DNA of 64,000 nt from assembly GCA_963707695.1 (NCBI GenBank), contig CAVPQY010000003.1, positions 806,001 to 870,000 of the forward strand, read 5' to 3'. This DNA comes from JAOPZW01 sp963707695 (lineage in GTDB: Bacteria > Actinomycetota > Thermoleophilia > Solirubrobacterales > Solirubrobacteraceae). This document shows positions 18,218 through 26,470 of this stretch, in pieces (position 1 is the first letter of the stretch; every line of letters starts with the position of its first letter). The position numbers were made by a program, and so were the translations under genes. The notes beneath the pieces were generated by a model. The model did not search any database and was not told the DNA's origin. It saw only the letters and a program-made list of their open reading frames with translations.

Positions 18218-19159
18218 GTGGACGAGCTCGGGCTGATCGCCGCCTTCGAGCGGCTGCTGGCGCCGCGCTCCCCGCGGATCCTGCGCTGGGTCGGCGACGA
18301 CGCGGCCGTCGTGCGGGCGCGGCCCGTGCAGGTGACGTCGGTCGACGCGATGGTCGACGGCGTCCACTTCCGGCTCGACCACCCGCGGGTCGGGCCGGCC
18401 GACGTCGGCCACCGGGCGCTCGCGGCCGCGCTGTCGGACCTCGCCGCCATGGGCGCCGACGCCGGCGAGGCCTACGTCGCGCTGGGCGTGCCGCCCGGGC
18501 TCGGGGCCGACGCCGTCGTCGAGGTCGTGGCGGGCATGGAGGCCCTCGCCGCCCGCACCGGCACGTCGGTCGCCGGCGGCGACCTCGTCCGCGCCCCCGC
18601 GCTGACCCTCGCCGTCACCGTCGTGGGCTGGGCCGACGACCCCGATGAGCTCTGCGGCCGCGACGGGGCGCGTCCCGGCGACGTCGTCGCGGTCACGGGC
18701 ACCCTCGGCGCGTCGGCGGCGGGCCTGGCCGTGCTCGAGGGCCGGGCGACCGGCCCCGAGGCGCTCGTCCGGGCCCACCTGCGCCCGGAGCCCCGCCTGG
18801 CCGAGGGCCGTGCCCTGGCGCGCGGCGGCGCCCACGCGCTCATCGACCTCTCCGACGGGCTGGCCACGGACGCCGGGCATCTGGCCGACCGCAGCGGGGT
18901 GCGGCTCGACGTCGACCTCGACGCGGTGCCGGCCGCGCCGGGGGTCGCGGAGGTGGCGGCGCGGCTCGGCGTCCCGGTGTGGGAGCTCGCCGCCGCCGGG
19001 GGCGAGGACTTCGAGCTGTGCGCCTGCCTGCCGGCGACGGTCGCCGCCGCCCATGGGCTGACCGTGGTCGGTCGCGTCGCCGAGGGCCCCGCGGGGCTCG
19101 GGCTCAGGGCAGGCGGAGCGCCGGTCCGCGCGGCCGGGTTCGAGCACCGGCTCGGATGA
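18218..19159 (+). CDS. thiL: Thiamine-monophosphate kinase
   Basis: A 313-residue ThiL that phosphorylates thiamine phosphate to thiamine diphosphate. It shows W-V-G-D-D-A-A-V-V, V-D-A-M-V-D-G-V-H-F, the A-A-A-L-S-D-L-A-A-M-G Mg-ATP motif, V-A-G-G-D-L-V and I-D-L-S-D-G-L. The start is GTG at 18218, one base after the infA stop; the longer upstream frame overlaps infA. The 3' end overlaps the convergent FlgM-like gene by 56 bases. No TPP riboswitch is evident. Confidence 0.9.
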   Translation: MDELGLIAAFERLLAPRSPRILRWVGDDAAVVRARPVQVTSVDAMVDGVHFRLDHPRVGPADVGHRALAAALSDLAAMGADAGEAYVALGVPPGLGADAVVEVVAGMEALAARTGTSVAGGDLVRAPALTLAVTVVGWADDPDELCGRDGARPGDVVAVTGTLGASAAGLAVLEGRATGPEALVRAHLRPEPRLAEGRALARGGAHALIDLSDGLATDAGHLADRSGVRLDVDLDAVPAAPGVAEVAARLGVPVWELAAAGGEDFELCACLPATVAAAHGLTVVGRVAEGPAGLGLRAGGAPVRAAGFEHRLG

Positions 19160-19292
19160 TCCGGCGCTCGAGCGGGGGCAGCGCGAGGATGGCCCGGGCG
19201 TCGGCGGCGCTGAGCAGCGCCTCGGCGACGGCGCCGGGGTCCACGACGTACTGCTCGCTGGCGACGCGGGCCTTGAGGTCCTGGAGACGCAT
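19104..19292 (-). CDS. Small FlgM-like protein
   Basis: A 62-residue protein whose first 35 residues (L-K-A-R-V-A-S-E-Q-Y-V-V-D-P-G-A-V-A-E-A-L-L) match the sigma-binding helix pattern of anti-sigma-28 factor FlgM (I-x-x-G-x-Y-x-V-D-x-x-x-V-A-x-A-I-L). The tail is Arg-rich. The ATG at 19292 avoids overlap with the sortase gene; an upstream start at 19373 is possible. It is the last gene of the M28/sortase operon. No flagellar gene is in the window, so an anti-sigma role is conjecture. Confidence 0.5.
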   Translation of the reverse strand: MRLQDLKARVASEQYVVDPGAVAEALLSAADARAILALPPLERRIIRAGARTRPRGPALRLP

Positions 19293-19338
19293 GGGGCTGG
19301 GGTCCTGGGGGGTCACGGCGGGGGGCGCGGGGGCCGGC

Positions 19339-20085
19339 TCAGTGCCGTCCCGTCGTGCCGTCTGTCCGTGCATCGGGCCGCGCGGTCGTCCGCTTGAACA
19401 AGTCGGACGAACGTCGGACGGGGGTCCGGTGCACGGCCTCCAGGCGCGCGAAGACGACGATCCGGTGGGCCGCGCTGAAGCGCGGGTGGCAGGCGACGAG
19501 GACGAGCTGCTCGCGCCCGGTGCGCCGCAGGACGCCGACGTCGCCAGGCTCGACGATGCGGCTGCCCGTGACGCGGTAGCTCAGGGTCGCGTAGGGCATC
19601 CGCGCCGTGACGGGGTCGCCCGGACGGAGCTGGTCGATCCCGCCGAAGGGCGCGCCGTGGGTCGTCCTGTGCCCGGCGATCGCCGCGGTGCCCCGGGCGC
19701 CGGGCAGCGGTGAGCCGTCGATGGTGCCGGGCCCGCGCGCGAGGTCCGCGAGGTCGGAGCCGTGCACGACGACCGCGCGGAGGTGCAGGCGCGGGACGTC
19801 CAGGCGGCCGATCGCCGCCCCGGGCGCCGTGCGGCGGTCGTAGGCGCGGGCGAGCACGGCCACCTTGCGCCGGGTCCCCTTCACGCGCGCGGCCGCCGCG
19901 AGGCCCTCCGGCGGCAGCGGGGCGGCCTCGAGGCGCTGCAGGTCGCGCGCCAGGCGCCGCTGGGTGTGGTGCTCGCGCAGCGCGCCGAGTGGCTCCTGCC
20001 AGACGAGCGTCACCCCGGCGTCGGCGAGGAGGAGGACGCCCGCGGCGATCAGGAGGCCGGCGAGGACGCGGCGCATCCGGCTCAT
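19339..20085 (-). CDS. Class E/D-type sortase
   Basis: A 248-residue membrane-anchored transpeptidase that would attach LPxTG/LAxTG-type proteins to the wall. The N-terminal anchor is at about 5-28. The catalytic His lies in A-I-A-G-H-R-T-T-H-G, the Cys in L-V-A-C-H-P-R-F-S-A and the Arg shortly after (A-H-R). The usual T-L-x-T-C is V-L-V-A-C here. The C-terminal 25 residues are basic and probably disordered. The ATG overlaps the stop of the upstream M28-like gene (ATGA). No obvious substrate with a sorting signal is in the window. Confidence 0.85.
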   Translation of the reverse strand: MSRMRRVLAGLLIAAGVLLLADAGVTLVWQEPLGALREHHTQRRLARDLQRLEAAPLPPEGLAAAARVKGTRRKVAVLARAYDRRTAPGAAIGRLDVPRLHLRAVVVHGSDLADLARGPGTIDGSPLPGARGTAAIAGHRTTHGAPFGGIDQLRPGDPVTARMPYATLSYRVTGSRIVEPGDVGVLRRTGREQLVLVACHPRFSAAHRIVVFARLEAVHRTPVRRSSDLFKRTTARPDARTDGTTGRH

Positions 20086-21857
20086 CGTAGGGCGGACTCC
20101 GTGCCGCCGAGCGACCCGGGCCCGGCGTAGCTCAGCGGCCCGCGCACGCGGACCCCGTCGCCCGCCGGGGGCCCGTGCGGCGCGACGGGGCGCGAGCGCA
20201 GCGCCAGCAGGGCGGCCAGGGCGGTGCTCGCGGCGGCCAGCGACCAGAGCACCCAGGCCACCGCACCCCCCTGCCCGCCCGCCAGCGCGAGGACGCTCCA
20301 CCAGGCCAGGCCGCCCGGGCCCGTCCCGAGCACGCCGGCCAGGATCGCGGAGAGCGCGAGCGCGGGCAGCAGCGCGACGCCGACCAGGGCGATCCGGGCC
20401 GCGCGCGGGAGGGGCGCCTCGGGGGCCGCGACGAGCAGCCACAGGTGCGCGGCGGGCACGAGCAGCGCCGCGGCGTACGGGTTGACGACCCAGAGCGCCG
20501 TCGCGGTGCCCGCCGTGGCGAGGACGAGCGCGACCCCGGCTCCGTCGTCGGGTGCGCGCCGCCGCGCGCCGGCCAGCGCGAGGAGCGCGGGGCGCAGGAC
20601 GAGGCCGAGCAGCGTCCCGGCGAGCGCGATCGCCGCCACGCCGGCCGCCGCCGTGCCGTCGAAGGGGACGACGCCGGGCGGCGCGGGCTGGGCCGTGGCC
20701 GACCCGAGCAGGCCGGTCAGGCCGAGGAGGCGGGCGAAGAGCAGCGTGCCCAGGACGACGGCCGCGGTGGCGGCGACCCAGCCCAGCCAGGGCCGCACGG
20801 CCCGCCGCCGGCGCCGGGCGCGGGCGAGCCCGTCGATGCCGACGAGCAGCGGGGCCAGCAGCAGCGAGCCGACCAGGAGCCGCACCGCCCAGGCGGGCAC
20901 GACCTTGCGGAGCGTCACGAGGTCGTGCCGCGTCCCGGGCGCCGGGAGGGGCGCCGCGTCGAGCGCGTTGAGCGCCCGCAGCGCCGCGCGGCCGACGCCC
21001 TGCAGCCGCCCGGCCGACACGGGGTCACCCGAGGGCGGCGGCCGCTCGCCCGTCAGCGACACGAGCACGGACGGCACCCCGGCGTCCGCGATCGGGCCCT
21101 GGTCGCCCAGCGCGAACGGCGCGGCGAGCCGCGCCCACTGGGTCGAGGCGCGCTCGGCGCCGACCCGCGCCCCGGCCTCGGTCCGCAGCGCGGCCTCGAG
21201 CGTTCGCCGCAGGACCAGCGAGCTCTGGCCACCGTCGTCGGCCCAGCTCGCCAGCAGCGGGCGGTCCTCCGTGCGCCCGCCCAGGTCGCCGAGCGCGATG
21301 ACCGCGCCCACCGGCCCGTCGAGGCGGCGCAGGAGGTCCGCCGCGCCCGCGGCGCCGCCGCTGCCGCCGCTGACCGAGGCGAGCGTCACCGTGCGGCGCA
21401 GCCGCCCGCCGCCCAGCGCGCGGGCGAGCTCGAGCAGCCCGGCGGTCCCCGACAGCTCGGCGCGCGCGCCGGGCCCGGCCGCGTCGCGGTGGGCGAGCAC
21501 GACGAGCTGCGGCCCGGGCTGGCCGGCCTGCCGCGCGAGCACGGTGGTCAGCGTGCGCTCGCCGTCGATCGTGTCGCCCGGTGCGCGCGAGGTGCTGACG
21601 ACCCAGGTCGGCGAGGCGGCGCGGAAGCCCGCCGCCACCCGCCGCGCCACGGCCGCGTCGCCGGGCGAGCCCGGCCGGCGCTCGGGGGCGAGCGCCGCCA
21701 GGCGCACGAGGTCCTGCGCGGCGCGGGCCCCGACGAAGGCGTCGGGCGCCAGCGTCGTCGTCGCGGGGGCGGGCCGGTTCTCCAACGAGAAGGCGAAGAC
21801 GATGGCGGCCAGCAGGACGGGGAGCAGGGCGCCCCGGTAGATCCGCGGATCGAGCAT
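20082..21857 (-). CDS. M28-like peptidase domain fused to a multi-pass membrane region
   Basis: A 591-residue protein: N-terminal membrane anchor (about 9-25), an extracytoplasmic M28 (aminopeptidase Y/glutaminyl-cyclase fold) domain to about residue 290, then at least eight hydrophobic helices. The M28 core L-V-V-L-A-H-R-D-A is present. The bridging-Asp motif, normally N-D-N-A-S-G, reads R-A-E-L-S-G here, and later metal ligands are not obvious. It may have lost catalysis. It is first in an operon with the sortase and FlgM-like genes, overlapping the sortase by ATGA. Confidence 0.75.
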   Translation of the reverse strand: MLDPRIYRGALLPVLLAAIVFAFSLENRPAPATTTLAPDAFVGARAAQDLVRLAALAPERRPGSPGDAAVARRVAAGFRAASPTWVVSTSRAPGDTIDGERTLTTVLARQAGQPGPQLVVLAHRDAAGPGARAELSGTAGLLELARALGGGRLRRTVTLASVSGGSGGAAGAADLLRRLDGPVGAVIALGDLGGRTEDRPLLASWADDGGQSSLVLRRTLEAALRTEAGARVGAERASTQWARLAAPFALGDQGPIADAGVPSVLVSLTGERPPPSGDPVSAGRLQGVGRAALRALNALDAAPLPAPGTRHDLVTLRKVVPAWAVRLLVGSLLLAPLLVGIDGLARARRRRRAVRPWLGWVAATAAVVLGTLLFARLLGLTGLLGSATAQPAPPGVVPFDGTAAAGVAAIALAGTLLGLVLRPALLALAGARRRAPDDGAGVALVLATAGTATALWVVNPYAAALLVPAAHLWLLVAAPEAPLPRAARIALVGVALLPALALSAILAGVLGTGPGGLAWWSVLALAGGQGGAVAWVLWSLAAASTALAALLALRSRPVAPHGPPAGDGVRVRGPLSYAGPGSLGGTESALR

Positions 21858-21868
21858 GCGGTCCGCGC

Positions 21869-21887
21869 AGCGTAGACCCCCTACCCT
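21869..21887. promoter_or_regulatory. Divergent promoter pair between the M28-like and response-regulator genes
   Basis: TACGCT on the minus strand (21869-21874) lies 11 bases before the M28-like ATG. TACCCT on the plus strand (21882-21887) lies 12 bases before the regulator ATG. Confidence 0.4.
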
Positions 21888-21899
21888 CGGACCACCCCC

Positions 21900-22610
21900 A
21901 TGCTCGACCGGGCGCCGCGCATCCTCCTCGTCGACGACGAGCAGTCGATCCAGACGCTCTTGTCGTTCCCGCTGCGCAAGGACGGCTACGAGGTGGTCCA
22001 GGCCCACGACGGGCGCGAGGCGCTGGCGCGGTTCGCCGAGCTCGCCTTCGACCTCGTCGTCCTCGACGTGATGATGCCCCGCCTCGACGGCCTCGAGGTG
22101 TGCCGGCGCCTGCGGGCGCGCAGCTCGGTGCCGATCATCATGCTCACGGCCAAGACCGAGGAGATCGACAAGGTCCTCGGGCTCGAGCTCGGCGCCGACG
22201 ACTACATCACGAAGCCGTTCTCGGTGCGCGAGTTCCGCAGCCGGGTCAAGGCCGCGCTGCGGCGGGCCGGGATGGCGCGCACGGGGGACGACGACGAGCT
22301 CAAGCCGGTCGAGGCGCTCGGGCTGCGCATCGACCCCGCCAAGCGCTCGGTGGAGGTCCGGGGCGAAGGCGTGCGGACGACGTTCGTCGAGTTCGAGATC
22401 CTGCACGCGCTCGCCACGAGCCCGGGCCGGGTCTGGACGCGCGACATGCTCCTGACGCGGATCTGGGGCGACAGCGCCTACCGCGACCCGCGCACGATCG
22501 ACGTGCACATCCGCCACCTGCGCGAGAAGCTCGAGCACGACGCCAAGCAGCCCGAGTACCTGTTCACCGTGCGCGGGGTCGGCTACCGCTTCCGCGACAC
22601 GGAGGCCTAG
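21900..22610 (+). CDS. OmpR/PhoP-family response regulator
   Basis: A 236-residue DNA-binding regulator. The receiver domain has D-D-E near residue 12, phospho-acceptor Asp 56 in V-V-L-D-V-M-M-P, Thr in M-L-T-A-K and Lys in I-T-K-P-F. The C-terminal winged helix contains W-G-D-S-A-Y-R-D-P-R-T-I-D-V-H-I-R-H-L-R-E-K-L. It begins the regulator-kinase-protease operon; its stop is followed at once by the kinase gene. Confidence 0.93.
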   Translation: MLDRAPRILLVDDEQSIQTLLSFPLRKDGYEVVQAHDGREALARFAELAFDLVVLDVMMPRLDGLEVCRRLRARSSVPIIMLTAKTEEIDKVLGLELGADDYITKPFSVREFRSRVKAALRRAGMARTGDDDELKPVEALGLRIDPAKRSVEVRGEGVRTTFVEFEILHALATSPGRVWTRDMLLTRIWGDSAYRDPRTIDVHIRHLREKLEHDAKQPEYLFTVRGVGYRFRDTEA

Positions 22611-22615
22611 CGGCG

Positions 22616-24037
22616 CTGCTGCGCTCCCTCACGAACCGCCTGGCGCTCCTGTCGAGCGCCATCACGCTGGCGGCCATCGCGGTCGTCTGGCTCGGCGTGG
22701 TCCCGACCCTGGAGTCCAGCCTGCGCGACCAGCAGCTCGCGGGCCTCGCGCGCGACGCCGACCGCTACACCCGGCCGATCGAGGACCGCATCTTCACGAG
22801 CGCCGACGTCCGCTCGCTCGACCGCGCGGTCCGGCAGGCGGCCGACGCCTCGGGCGACCGCGTGACGCTCCTGGGCGTGACCCGGGACGTCAGCCGGACG
22901 CCGCCCACGGTCCAGGCCTACATCAAGTCCGACTCGACCGAGGCGACCGAGATCCGCGACCTGAGCTTCGCCGTGGCGACCGACGCGGCGATCAGGGGCC
23001 GGACGGTCCGCGGGACGGAGGCCGGGAACGAGGGCACCGTGGCCGAGGCGGCCAAGCCCCTGTTCTTCCGCCGCCCCGACGGGCGCCGGATCGTCGGGTC
23101 GGTCGTCGTGTTCTCCACCCCGCTCAGCGACGTCGAGGACGCCGTCGCCCTCATCTCGCGCCGGATCCTCGTCGCCGGCGCCGCCGCGCTGCTGCTGGCG
23201 CTCGCGGCGTCGTGGTTCGCCGCGCGCCGGCTGAGCCGCCGGATCACGGGGATGGAGGCGGCCGCGCGCCGCGTCGCCGCGGGGGACTTCTCGGGGCGCT
23301 TCGTCGGCGGGGAGAGCGACGAGCTCGCGCGCCTGGCGCGCGCGCTCGACGACATGCAGCGCCAGCTCGCCGAGCTCGACCGCGCGCGGCGCGGCTTCAT
23401 CGCCACCGCCTCGCACGAGCTGCGCACGCCGATCTTCTCCCTCGGGGGCTTCCTCGAGCTGCTCGAGGACGAGGAGCTCAGCGAGGACGAGCGCCTGCGC
23501 TTCACCCAGCAGCTGCGCGAGCAGGTCGACCGCCTGACGAAGCTCGCCACCGACCTCCTCGACCTCTCGCGCCTGGAGGCGGGATCGCTCGAGCTGCGCC
23601 CCGAGCCCACCGACGTGGGACGCTTGGCCCACGACGTGGCCGGGGAGTTCACCCCCACGCTCGCGGCGCACGGGTCCCACCTCGAGCTGCGGACGGGGAC
23701 GAGCGGCCCCGACGCCGACGTCGACCCCGAACGGGTGGCCCAGATCCTGCGCATCCTCCTCGACAACGCCCTCAGCCACACGCCGCCGGGCACCGACGTC
23801 GTCGTCACGGCGGCGCGCCGCGACGGGCGCGTGCGGCTGACGGTCACCGACTTCGGCTCCGGCATCCGCCGCAAGGACCTCCCCCGCATCTTCGAGCCCT
23901 TCTTCTCCGCCGACGCCGTCCGCGGCTCCGGCCTGGGCCTGACCATCGCGCACGAGCTGGCCGAGCGCATGGACGGCGAGCTCACCGCCGACAGCCGCCC
24001 CGGCCGCACCACCTTCGCCCTGGAGCTCCCGGCGTGA
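22616..24037 (+). CDS. Sensor histidine kinase (probable CTG start)
   Basis: A kinase of about 473 residues: membrane helix (about 8-30), extracytoplasmic sensor (about 31-180), second helix (183-202), HAMP, HisKA with S-H-E-L-R-T-P (His 267), and HATPase with L-L-D-N-A-L-S-H-T, D-F-G-S-G-I and G-S-G-L-G-L-T-I. The frame has no ATG, GTG or TTG before the first helix. CTG at 22616 (or 22619) follows GGAGG at 22601-22605 by 10 bases, so a CTG start is the best choice. The 3' end overlaps the protease gene by GTGA. The partner is the preceding response regulator. Confidence 0.88.
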   Translation: MLRSLTNRLALLSSAITLAAIAVVWLGVVPTLESSLRDQQLAGLARDADRYTRPIEDRIFTSADVRSLDRAVRQAADASGDRVTLLGVTRDVSRTPPTVQAYIKSDSTEATEIRDLSFAVATDAAIRGRTVRGTEAGNEGTVAEAAKPLFFRRPDGRRIVGSVVVFSTPLSDVEDAVALISRRILVAGAAALLLALAASWFAARRLSRRITGMEAAARRVAAGDFSGRFVGGESDELARLARALDDMQRQLAELDRARRGFIATASHELRTPIFSLGGFLELLEDEELSEDERLRFTQQLREQVDRLTKLATDLLDLSRLEAGSLELRPEPTDVGRLAHDVAGEFTPTLAAHGSHLELRTGTSGPDADVDPERVAQILRILLDNALSHTPPGTDVVVTAARRDGRVRLTVTDFGSGIRRKDLPRIFEPFFSADAVRGSGLGLTIAHELAERMDGELTADSRPGRTTFALELPA

Positions 24038-25194
24038 CGTCCCGCGCGGCCGCTGCCGCGACCACCGCGGCGGCCCTGCTCGCGTCCGCGGCCCTCGCCG
24101 CCTGCGGCCGCGACACGACCACGACGCAGACGCAGACGGTCCAGCGCGAGACCCGCGTCGAGGTCACGCGGCCCGACGCCACCGTGACGGCCGGCCGCTT
24201 CGACCCGCAGGCGATCTACGAGCGCGAGTCGCCGGGCGTCGTGACCGTCATCGCGCGCGACGCGTCGGGCGGCGGGGGCGGCCTGGGCTCGGGCTTCGTG
24301 CTCGACGGCGACGGCGAGGTCGCGACGAACGCCCACGTCGTGACCCGCGGGAAGGGCAGTTCGATCGAGGCCGCCGGCCAGGTGTTCGTGCGCTTCCAGG
24401 ACCGCAACCAGGTCGCCGCGAAGATCGTCGGGTTCGACCCCTTCGCCGACGTCGCGCTGCTGAAGGTCGACCCGGCGGGGCTGACGCTGCGCCCGCTGCC
24501 GCTGGGCTCCACCGAGCGCCTGGTCGTCGGCTCCCCGGTCGCCGCCATCGGCTCGCCGTTCGGCGAGGAGCAGTCGCTCTCGACGGGCGTCATCTCGGCC
24601 ACGGACCGGTCGATCGAGTCGCTGACGGGCTTCGAGACGGCCGGCGCGGTGCAGACCGACGCGGCCATCAACCAGGGCAACTCGGGCGGCCCGCTGCTCG
24701 ACGCCGACGGCCGTGTGCTCGGCATCAACTCCCAGATCCGGACCGCGACCGGCGAGGGCTCGGGCGTGGGGTTCGCGGTGCCCGTCGACCTCGTCCGCCG
24801 ATCGCTCGACCAGCTGCGCCGCGACGGCAAGGCCCGCTACGCCTACCTCGGGCTGGCGACCGCGGGCGTCTACCCGCAGCTGGCGCAGCGCTTCGACCTG
24901 GGCACCGACACCGGAGCCTGGGTCCAGGAGGTCACGCCGGGCGGCCCGGCCGACCGCGCAGGGCTGCGCGGGGGCGGCGACGGGCGCGCCACGTTCCAGG
25001 GCCGCCCGTACACCCCCGGGGGCGACGTCATCACGGCCGTGCAGGGCTCGAAGGTCCGCCTGGAGTCCGACGTCTCGCGCGCGCTGCAGCGCTTCGAGCC
25101 CGGCGAGACGGTGCTGCTGCGGGTGCTGCGCGACGGCCGCCCGCGCGAGATCCGCGTGAAACTCGGCGAACGCCCGCTCGACGCGCCGCGCTAG
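24034..25194 (+). CDS. HtrA/DegP-type serine protease, lipoprotein (S1C family)
   Basis: A 386-residue envelope protease. The signal peptide has lipobox L-A-A-C (Cys 24), then a Thr/Gln linker, and a trypsin-like domain with His 101 (T-N-A-H-V), Asp 139 (F-A-D-V-A-L-L) and Ser 217 (Q-G-N-S-G-G-P). A C-terminal PDZ domain follows (about 280-380, A-Y-L-G-L through I-R-V-K-L). The GTG at 24034 overlaps the kinase stop as GTGA, so the three genes form one coupled operon. The arrangement suggests an envelope-stress circuit in which the two-component pair controls a quality-control protease. Confidence 0.92.
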   Translation: MTSRAAAAATTAAALLASAALAACGRDTTTTQTQTVQRETRVEVTRPDATVTAGRFDPQAIYERESPGVVTVIARDASGGGGGLGSGFVLDGDGEVATNAHVVTRGKGSSIEAAGQVFVRFQDRNQVAAKIVGFDPFADVALLKVDPAGLTLRPLPLGSTERLVVGSPVAAIGSPFGEEQSLSTGVISATDRSIESLTGFETAGAVQTDAAINQGNSGGPLLDADGRVLGINSQIRTATGEGSGVGFAVPVDLVRRSLDQLRRDGKARYAYLGLATAGVYPQLAQRFDLGTDTGAWVQEVTPGGPADRAGLRGGGDGRATFQGRPYTPGGDVITAVQGSKVRLESDVSRALQRFEPGETVLLRVLRDGRPREIRVKLGERPLDAPR

Positions 25195-25198
25195 CGGG

Positions 25199-25204
25199 TA
25201 GGTT
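25199..25204 (+). promoter_or_regulatory. Putative -10 box (TAGGTT) of treT
   Basis: TAGGTT ends exactly 6 bases before the GTG start, ideal for a leaderless transcript. No Shine-Dalgarno sequence precedes the start. Confidence 0.5.
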
Positions 25205-25210
25205 CCGGCG

Positions 25211-26470
25211 GTGCTCCAGCCTGTCGCCGTGGGGACGAAGTCGCTGGCGGACTACACGCACATCGTGGGTCGTCCGCTCGTGGAGGAGATCCGCGCGCTG
25301 GCGGAGCCCCTCCAGGGCCGTCGCGTCGTGCACGTCTCCGCGACCGCGTTCGGCGGCGGCGTCAGCGAGATCCTCTACGCCCTCGTCCCGCTCATGAAGG
25401 ACGTCGGGCTCGAGGCCGAGTGGCAGGTCATCTACGGCCGTGAGGAGTTCTTCAACGCCACCAAGCTCATGCACAACGCGCTGCAGGGGGCGCCGGAGGA
25501 CCTCAGCGACGAGCAGTGGGAGGTCTGGCGCCGCTACAACGAGATGAACGCGCGCGAGCTCGTCGGGGGCTGGGACGTCGCGCTCATCCACGACCCGCAG
25601 CCGGCGGCGCTGCACTCGCTCGTCCCCGAGAAGGCCGCGGCCTGGGTGTGGCGCTGCCACATCGACCTCTCGCGGCCCAACCGCGCCACGATCGACCGGC
25701 TGCTCCCCTTCCTCGCCGACTACCCGCGCGCGGTCTTCCACGTGGCGGACTACGTGCCGGAGGGCATGCACGGGACCGTGGAGATCGTGCCGCCGGCCAT
25801 CGACCCGCTCGCGCCGAAGAACATGGCGCTCTCGCCCGAGGACGCGGCCTACGTCTGCCAGCAGTTCGGCATCGACGTGGACCGGCCGCTGCTGACCCAG
25901 GTCTCGCGCTTCGACCCGTGGAAGGACCCGCTCGGCGTCATCGACGCGTACCGTCTGATCAAGGAGGAGCGGCCCGAGGTGCAGCTCGCGCTGGTCGGCT
26001 CGATGGCCAGCGACGACCCGGAGGGCTGGGACTACTTCAACGCGACCGTCGCGCACGCCGACGGCGACCCGGACATCCACATCCTCAACAACTTCAACAA
26101 CGTCGGGTCGATCGAGGTCAACGCCTTCCAGTCGCAGTCCGACGTGCTCATCCAGAAGTCGACGCGCGAGGGCTTCGGCCTGACCGTCACCGAGGCGATC
26201 TGGAAGGGCCGGCCCTTCATCGGCGGCAACGTCGGCGGCATCCCGCTGCAGGTGCAGGACGGCGTGTCGGGCTTCCTCGTCGAGACCGTCGAGGCGTGCG
26301 CCGCCCGCGCGCTGGAGATCCTGGCCGACCCCGGGCTGGGCAAGCGCCTCGGGCTGGCGGGCAAGGCGCACGTGCGCCAGGAGTTCCTCATGCCGCGGTA
26401 CCTGCGCGACTACCTGCGCATCTTCGGCGAGGTCCTCGACGAGGCCGAGCGCTCCGCGGCGGCGGCATGA
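25211..26470 (+). CDS. treT: Trehalose synthase TreT-like GT4 glycosyltransferase
   Basis: A 419-residue retaining glycosyltransferase. TreT joins NDP-glucose and glucose directly to trehalose. Features: an N-terminal region typical of TreT (L-A-D-Y-x-x-I-V-G, then H-V-S-A-T-A-F-G-G-G-V-S-E-I-L), the GT4 donor half with V-S-R-F-D-P-W-K-D-P, and the E-x7-E motif in S-T-R-E-G-F-G-L-T-V-T-E-A-I-W-K. The GTG start follows the -10 box by 6 bases. It overlaps otsA as ATGA, so two trehalose routes are co-translated. TreT can also run in the trehalose-degrading direction in some organisms. Confidence 0.88.
   Translation: MLQPVAVGTKSLADYTHIVGRPLVEEIRALAEPLQGRRVVHVSATAFGGGVSEILYALVPLMKDVGLEAEWQVIYGREEFFNATKLMHNALQGAPEDLSDEQWEVWRRYNEMNARELVGGWDVALIHDPQPAALHSLVPEKAAAWVWRCHIDLSRPNRATIDRLLPFLADYPRAVFHVADYVPEGMHGTVEIVPPAIDPLAPKNMALSPEDAAYVCQQFGIDVDRPLLTQVSRFDPWKDPLGVIDAYRLIKEERPEVQLALVGSMASDDPEGWDYFNATVAHADGDPDIHILNNFNNVGSIEVNAFQSQSDVLIQKSTREGFGLTVTEAIWKGRPFIGGNVGGIPLQVQDGVSGFLVETVEACAARALEILADPGLGKRLGLAGKAHVRQEFLMPRYLRDYLRIFGEVLDEAERSAAAA

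Noticed and set aside
15470..19147. Very long minus-strand open frame (over 1,200 codons) opposite mscS, the PBP, infA and thiL
   Set aside because: Antisense frames stay open by GC bias. The product is Arg/Ala/Gly-rich with no motif, while the plus strand holds clear conserved genes.
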